Assembly: GCA_903882825.1 (NCBI GenBank)
Contig: CAIRYL010000068.1
Location: 1-6,714, forward strand
Direction of reading: 5' to 3'
Source: an uncultured Candidatus Peregrinibacteria bacterium
Lineage (GTDB): Bacteria; Patescibacteriota; Gracilibacteria; CAIRYL01
DNA length: 6,714 bases
Shown in pieces: positions 4,468-6,714 of this stretch. The position numbers and the translations under genes are program-made. A model generated the notes under the pieces. It did not search any database, was not told the DNA's origin, and saw only the letters and a list, made by a program, of their open reading frames with translations. Every line of letters begins with the position of its first letter. Position 1 is the stretch's first letter.

Positions 4468-6714
4468 ACAGGAAAGAAAGATTCCATTCGTGATATATTT
4501 CTTGATATTCCAAAAGAATCAACACCAGATACGGTAGTATTTCAATCGACTGGTGCCAGAACGTATATACAACGTATTATTTCACCATCTGCAAAACAAA
4601 AAGCTCCTCCCGAGCTTTCTACTGTTGATGAAAATAAAAATGGTATTCCAGATCAATATGAAAAAGATGACAATCATGATGGCATTCCAGATTTTTCAAA
4701 TAAAAATCTCAGTACTTTTCAAAAAGATACCGATAATGACGGCATTCCAGATGCATGGGACACCACTCCGAACGGAAATTTTTTCAATACTTCTTTGGGA
4801 TCTGATGGAACATTTTTAATTTCTTCTGGATCGGGAGATACTCTCCATCAAATTGAAAATATTACCAATAAAGTAAACGACGTTATTGATTTATATAATA
4901 AAACGACTTGTGGATCTGGAAATGGATGTTTTAGCATGCCCATTAACTATGCGTTTTTAGTTCCTGGTGACAGTAATATTGCCGGACAAATTATTGGGAG
5001 TCTTACAGGTGGCGCCGGTGGAGGAGGTGGTGGTGGAGCCACCGGAACCAATACTGGAATAGGAGCGGTAGACAGTGTTACCGGTGCCGTAGCAGGACTG
5101 GCAAATCAACTCGACGCTGCCATTGCCAGCGCATTAGAACCGGTAAAACAAGCAGTCTCAGAAGCAGTGAGTAGCCTTTTAGATAAAGTAGGACTTGCGG
5201 GACCTTCAGAGCAATTCGTAATGACCATTTTTGATATTGGTGTTTTACCCGGTGATCCTCCTGTTGTTTATTTTTGCATTGGACCACTGTGTTTTGTAGA
5301 CGGAGTACTGGTAGATGACCCAGAATTAGAAGCATATAAGGCTTTATATGCTCTCTCTCTTTTTCGACTCTACATTTCCCCAACCCTTACGGGAGGAGTA
5401 GGAACTGTTATGTGTATAAATGCTCCTATGGGGTACCCCACTCCAGCACAAGATATGGGGCAATGTTTTGTAACCGCGGTCCCTCCAGACCTTCTCTGTG
5501 GTGATAATAACAATGCCACCACTTTTGGAAAAAACTATTCTTTTGGAAGTGGTCAGCGCCTTTTTCAGGTGAGTCTTGGAGGAACCAGAAGTGATAGAAG
5601 AGCAATTTTTAAAGGACTTCAAAAATTCCCAATCAGCACTCCATCTTCACAAAATACCCGTGTAAATGGTTCTCCAGGATTTTTTGCACGGTGGTGGAAT
5701 AGACAAATTGAAGAAGTTTCGGCAATGTTTACACTTCCAACTATTACGGTATACGCGCCAGATGTGGGGAAAAATATTGGAAATATGCTCGTAAATAACA
5801 CGAAAAAGGAAAACGCTCTCAAAAATATAAAAGAAAAATGGAATAGCGATATCATTCCTAAAAATAGTCAAAAATCTGAAAATCCAGTTGCTGTTACTCC
5901 AAAAAATGCAGAATCGGAAAAATCTCTTCTCGATAAAGCCACTCAAGGAGTAAAATCAGGAATTAAAAGTGTATATGACACACTGGAACCAGTAAAAAAG
6001 ACAGGTGAAAACATCGCGAAAAAAATATCCATCATGTCTGATTTTTATAATCTTTTAGAAAGTGTTCCTCTTTTGCATATTAAACGTATTCCCACCAATT
6101 TTAACGTTCCCATTATTCCTCGATCTGAACTCTTATCGACTATTGGAGGATGGGATAATTGGACAGAAGACGCACTGATAGAAATAAAAAATTTTGTACG
6201 CGATGTAACCGGTGATGATCAGTGTGCCAACAGTATTACAAAAGAGTCTTTTGGAAAAAATTCTACGGTTCTTCCTGATTGTTTTACATTAAAAGTAGGA
6301 AAAAATGCGGTGTTATCTCATGTTTTTACAGATGCACAAAAATATTATGCTCAAGTACAAAATAATATTTTGGCATTAAAATCATATTTAGATATTGCCC
6401 TTCTTCTGGCGGATTTAGATACTCGTATTGCGGAATATATTTATACCGTTATTTGTTATATTAACGCCATTACCGACCTTATTGGAGGTTGGGTTGCGAG
6501 AAATAAAAAAATTATAGAGGGATATATTCGTTTTTACAAAACCATAGAAGCCATTTTAAAAGGATGGAGAATTATCGCAGAAATTGCTATTGATTATTCA
6601 AAATACTGCAAAACTTGCCAAGCGGGAAATCACGATTCTACAAATTTTGTTTGGGAAATTGTTGGAACCGTGCTTCCGTCTCCTCCTATTATTAAATTTC
6701 CAAGAATACCAGAT
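4468..6714 (+). CDS. In-frame C-terminal continuation of the giant surface protein (3'-partial; severed by TAA)
   Basis: After the TAA the same frame runs 749 codons to the last base with no stop, in AT-rich DNA where that is most unlikely unless coding. Order: a linker, three thrombospondin type 3-like Ca-binding repeats (4627-4752), a Gly-rich linker (5008-5037), an Ala-rich amphipathic helix (5068-5202), a cysteine-paired globular part (5230-5510), a polar Lys-rich helical stretch (about 5790-6015) and a helical region with hydrophobic segments (about 6330-6618). These modules suit the tail of a surface protein, and the C-terminal anchor must lie beyond the window. No plausible independent start exists: the first TTG is at 4795, inside the part following the Ca repeats, and the first ATG is at 4936. 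Neither has a convincing Shine-Dalgarno sequence. An AGGA at 4470-4473 precedes only a rare-type ATT at 4486. I therefore read this as part of the upstream gene, whether a pseudogene fragment, a sequencing artefact or a readthrough product. Confidence 0.8.
4627..4752 (+). repeat. Three thrombospondin type 3-like Ca-binding repeats
   Basis: Three copies of the D-x-N/D-x-D/N-G-I-P-D loop are present: DENKNGIPD (4627-4653), DDNHDGIPD (4666-4692) and DTDNDGIPD (4726-4752), the last followed by AWDTTPNG. This is the bacterial TSP3-like pattern, with Asp/Asn ligands spaced as in an EF-hand-type loop, and is typical of secreted and outer-surface proteins. Copies 2 and 3 are also close in DNA: the 12-mer ggcattccagat occurs exactly at 4681 and 4741, and copy 1 has ggtattccagat at 4642. 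This points to recent local duplication or strong codon constraint. The repeats come soon after the TAA. Confidence 0.85.
5008..5043 (+). repeat. Heptaglycine linker encoded by a GGN run, with a GC-rich inverted repeat
   Basis: Seven glycine codons in a row (5017-5037) lie within a longer Gly/Ala/Thr linker, giving a flexible hinge between the part following the Ca-binding repeats and the helical tail. The DNA is strikingly GC-rich against an AT-rich gene. It contains seven GG doublets each separated by one base (5017-5036). It is flanked by an imperfect inverted repeat, ggtggcgcc (5008-5016) and ggagccacc (5035-5043), which pairs at 8 of 9 positions around an 18-nt loop. Too little T follows for an intrinsic terminator. 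Confidence 0.6.
5068..5202 (+). other. Ala-rich amphipathic helix segment
   Basis: The segment runs from VDSVTGAVAGLANQLDAAIA through LEPVK (5134-5148) to SLLDK (5173-5187) and VGLAG. The spacing of Val/Leu/Ile against Ala/Ser/Gln is that of a long amphipathic helix, possibly coiled-coil, following the glycine hinge. It is not hydrophobic enough for a membrane span. LEPVK and SLLDK recur in the later helical stretch (5923-5997) in the opposite order. Confidence 0.45.
5230..5510 (+). other. Cysteine-paired segment of unknown family
   Basis: Five cysteine codons fall here (5275, 5290, 5413, 5464, 5497), after a pair at 4909 and 4927 just upstream. The motif YFCIGPLCFVDG puts two cysteines four residues apart in a beta-like strand. 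Later pieces are VMCINAPMGYPTPAQDMGQC and LLCGDNN. Paired cysteines in a protein with Ca-binding repeats suggest disulfides in an extracytoplasmic domain. I recognise no named family and no metal-site or catalytic signature. Confidence 0.4.
5917..6618 (+). other. Helical C-terminal region with hydrophobic stretches, unassigned
   Basis: The region begins with a Lys-rich helix (SLLDKATQGVKSGIKSVYDT, then LEPVK). It continues through FYNLLESVPLLHIKRIP, a Pro-rich strand (NFNVPIIPRSEL) and a Trp-containing helix (GGWDNWTEDALIEIKNFV). Two cysteines (6223, 6280) bracket a short Gly/Ser/Asn loop. From about 6337 it is long helix with hydrophobic runs (LDIALLLADLD; IYTVICYINAITDLIGGW), then a CxxC (YCKTC, codons 6607 and 6616). 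The IYTVICY run carries Asn and Asp, so I would not call it a transmembrane helix without a predictor. The function is unknown; it could be an assembly or anchoring domain. Confidence 0.35.

Noticed and set aside
4457..4537. Small frame-2 ORF starting ATG-AAG and overlapping the TAA (26 residues, Lys-rich then hydrophobic, signal-peptide-like)
   Set aside because: An AGGTGA precedes it but only 2 nt from the ATG, too close to work well. The ORF stops after 26 codons, while frame 1 keeps clear domain motifs through the same DNA. It is most likely a shadow.
4553..4819. 88-codon frame-2 ORF on the plus strand
   Set aside because: It overlaps the Ca-binding repeats of frame 1. Its Met/Ile/Phe/Lys-rich product with repeated AFQ motifs is the frame-shifted image of those repeats.
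5008..5043. Hairpin considered as an intrinsic terminator
   Set aside because: The stem has a mismatch and an 18-nt loop, no T-run follows, and the coding frame continues through it.

Overview
The whole 6,714-nt window lies inside one very long plus-strand reading frame (codons starting at nt 1, 4, 7 and so on). The frame is open at the first base and at the last base and is broken by a single TAA at 4465-4467. On either side there are 1,488 and 749 sense codons, with no in-frame TAG or TGA anywhere. I see no intergenic DNA, RNA gene, promoter, terminator, CRISPR array or mobile element. The other open frames on both strands look like shadows of this frame.

Layout: nt 1 to about 1240 is an unrecognised, mostly helical N-terminal region with scattered cysteines. 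About 1320-1430 is a short Cys/Trp/Pro-rich linker. About 1500-2415 looks like three consecutive beta-sandwich (Ig-like, invasin-type) domains. About 2416-3300 is an unassigned beta-rich stretch. 3376-3765 holds three FG-GAP/VCBS-like blades, two with an acidic Ca-binding-type loop. 4126-4452 resembles a DUF11-type surface-protein repeat. The TAA follows immediately. In the same frame the protein then resumes with three thrombospondin type 3-like Ca-binding repeats (4627-4752), a heptaglycine linker, and a long helical, cysteine-paired C-terminal region that runs off the window.

The architecture is that of a giant secreted or surface-attached protein, probably an adhesin or cell-envelope stalk. 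No signal peptide, sortase motif or anchor is in view because both ends are missing. The organism is inferred only: AT-rich DNA, GGA-dominated glycine codons and a giant mosaic surface protein fit a Patescibacteria/CPR bacterium, for example of the Peregrinibacteria type. The absence of in-frame TGA argues against the UGA=Gly code of Gracilibacteria and Absconditabacteria. The point most worth a second look is the lone ochre codon at a domain boundary in an otherwise intact gene. It could be a recent nonsense mutation, a sequencing or assembly error, a split gene, or, less likely, a recoded stop.
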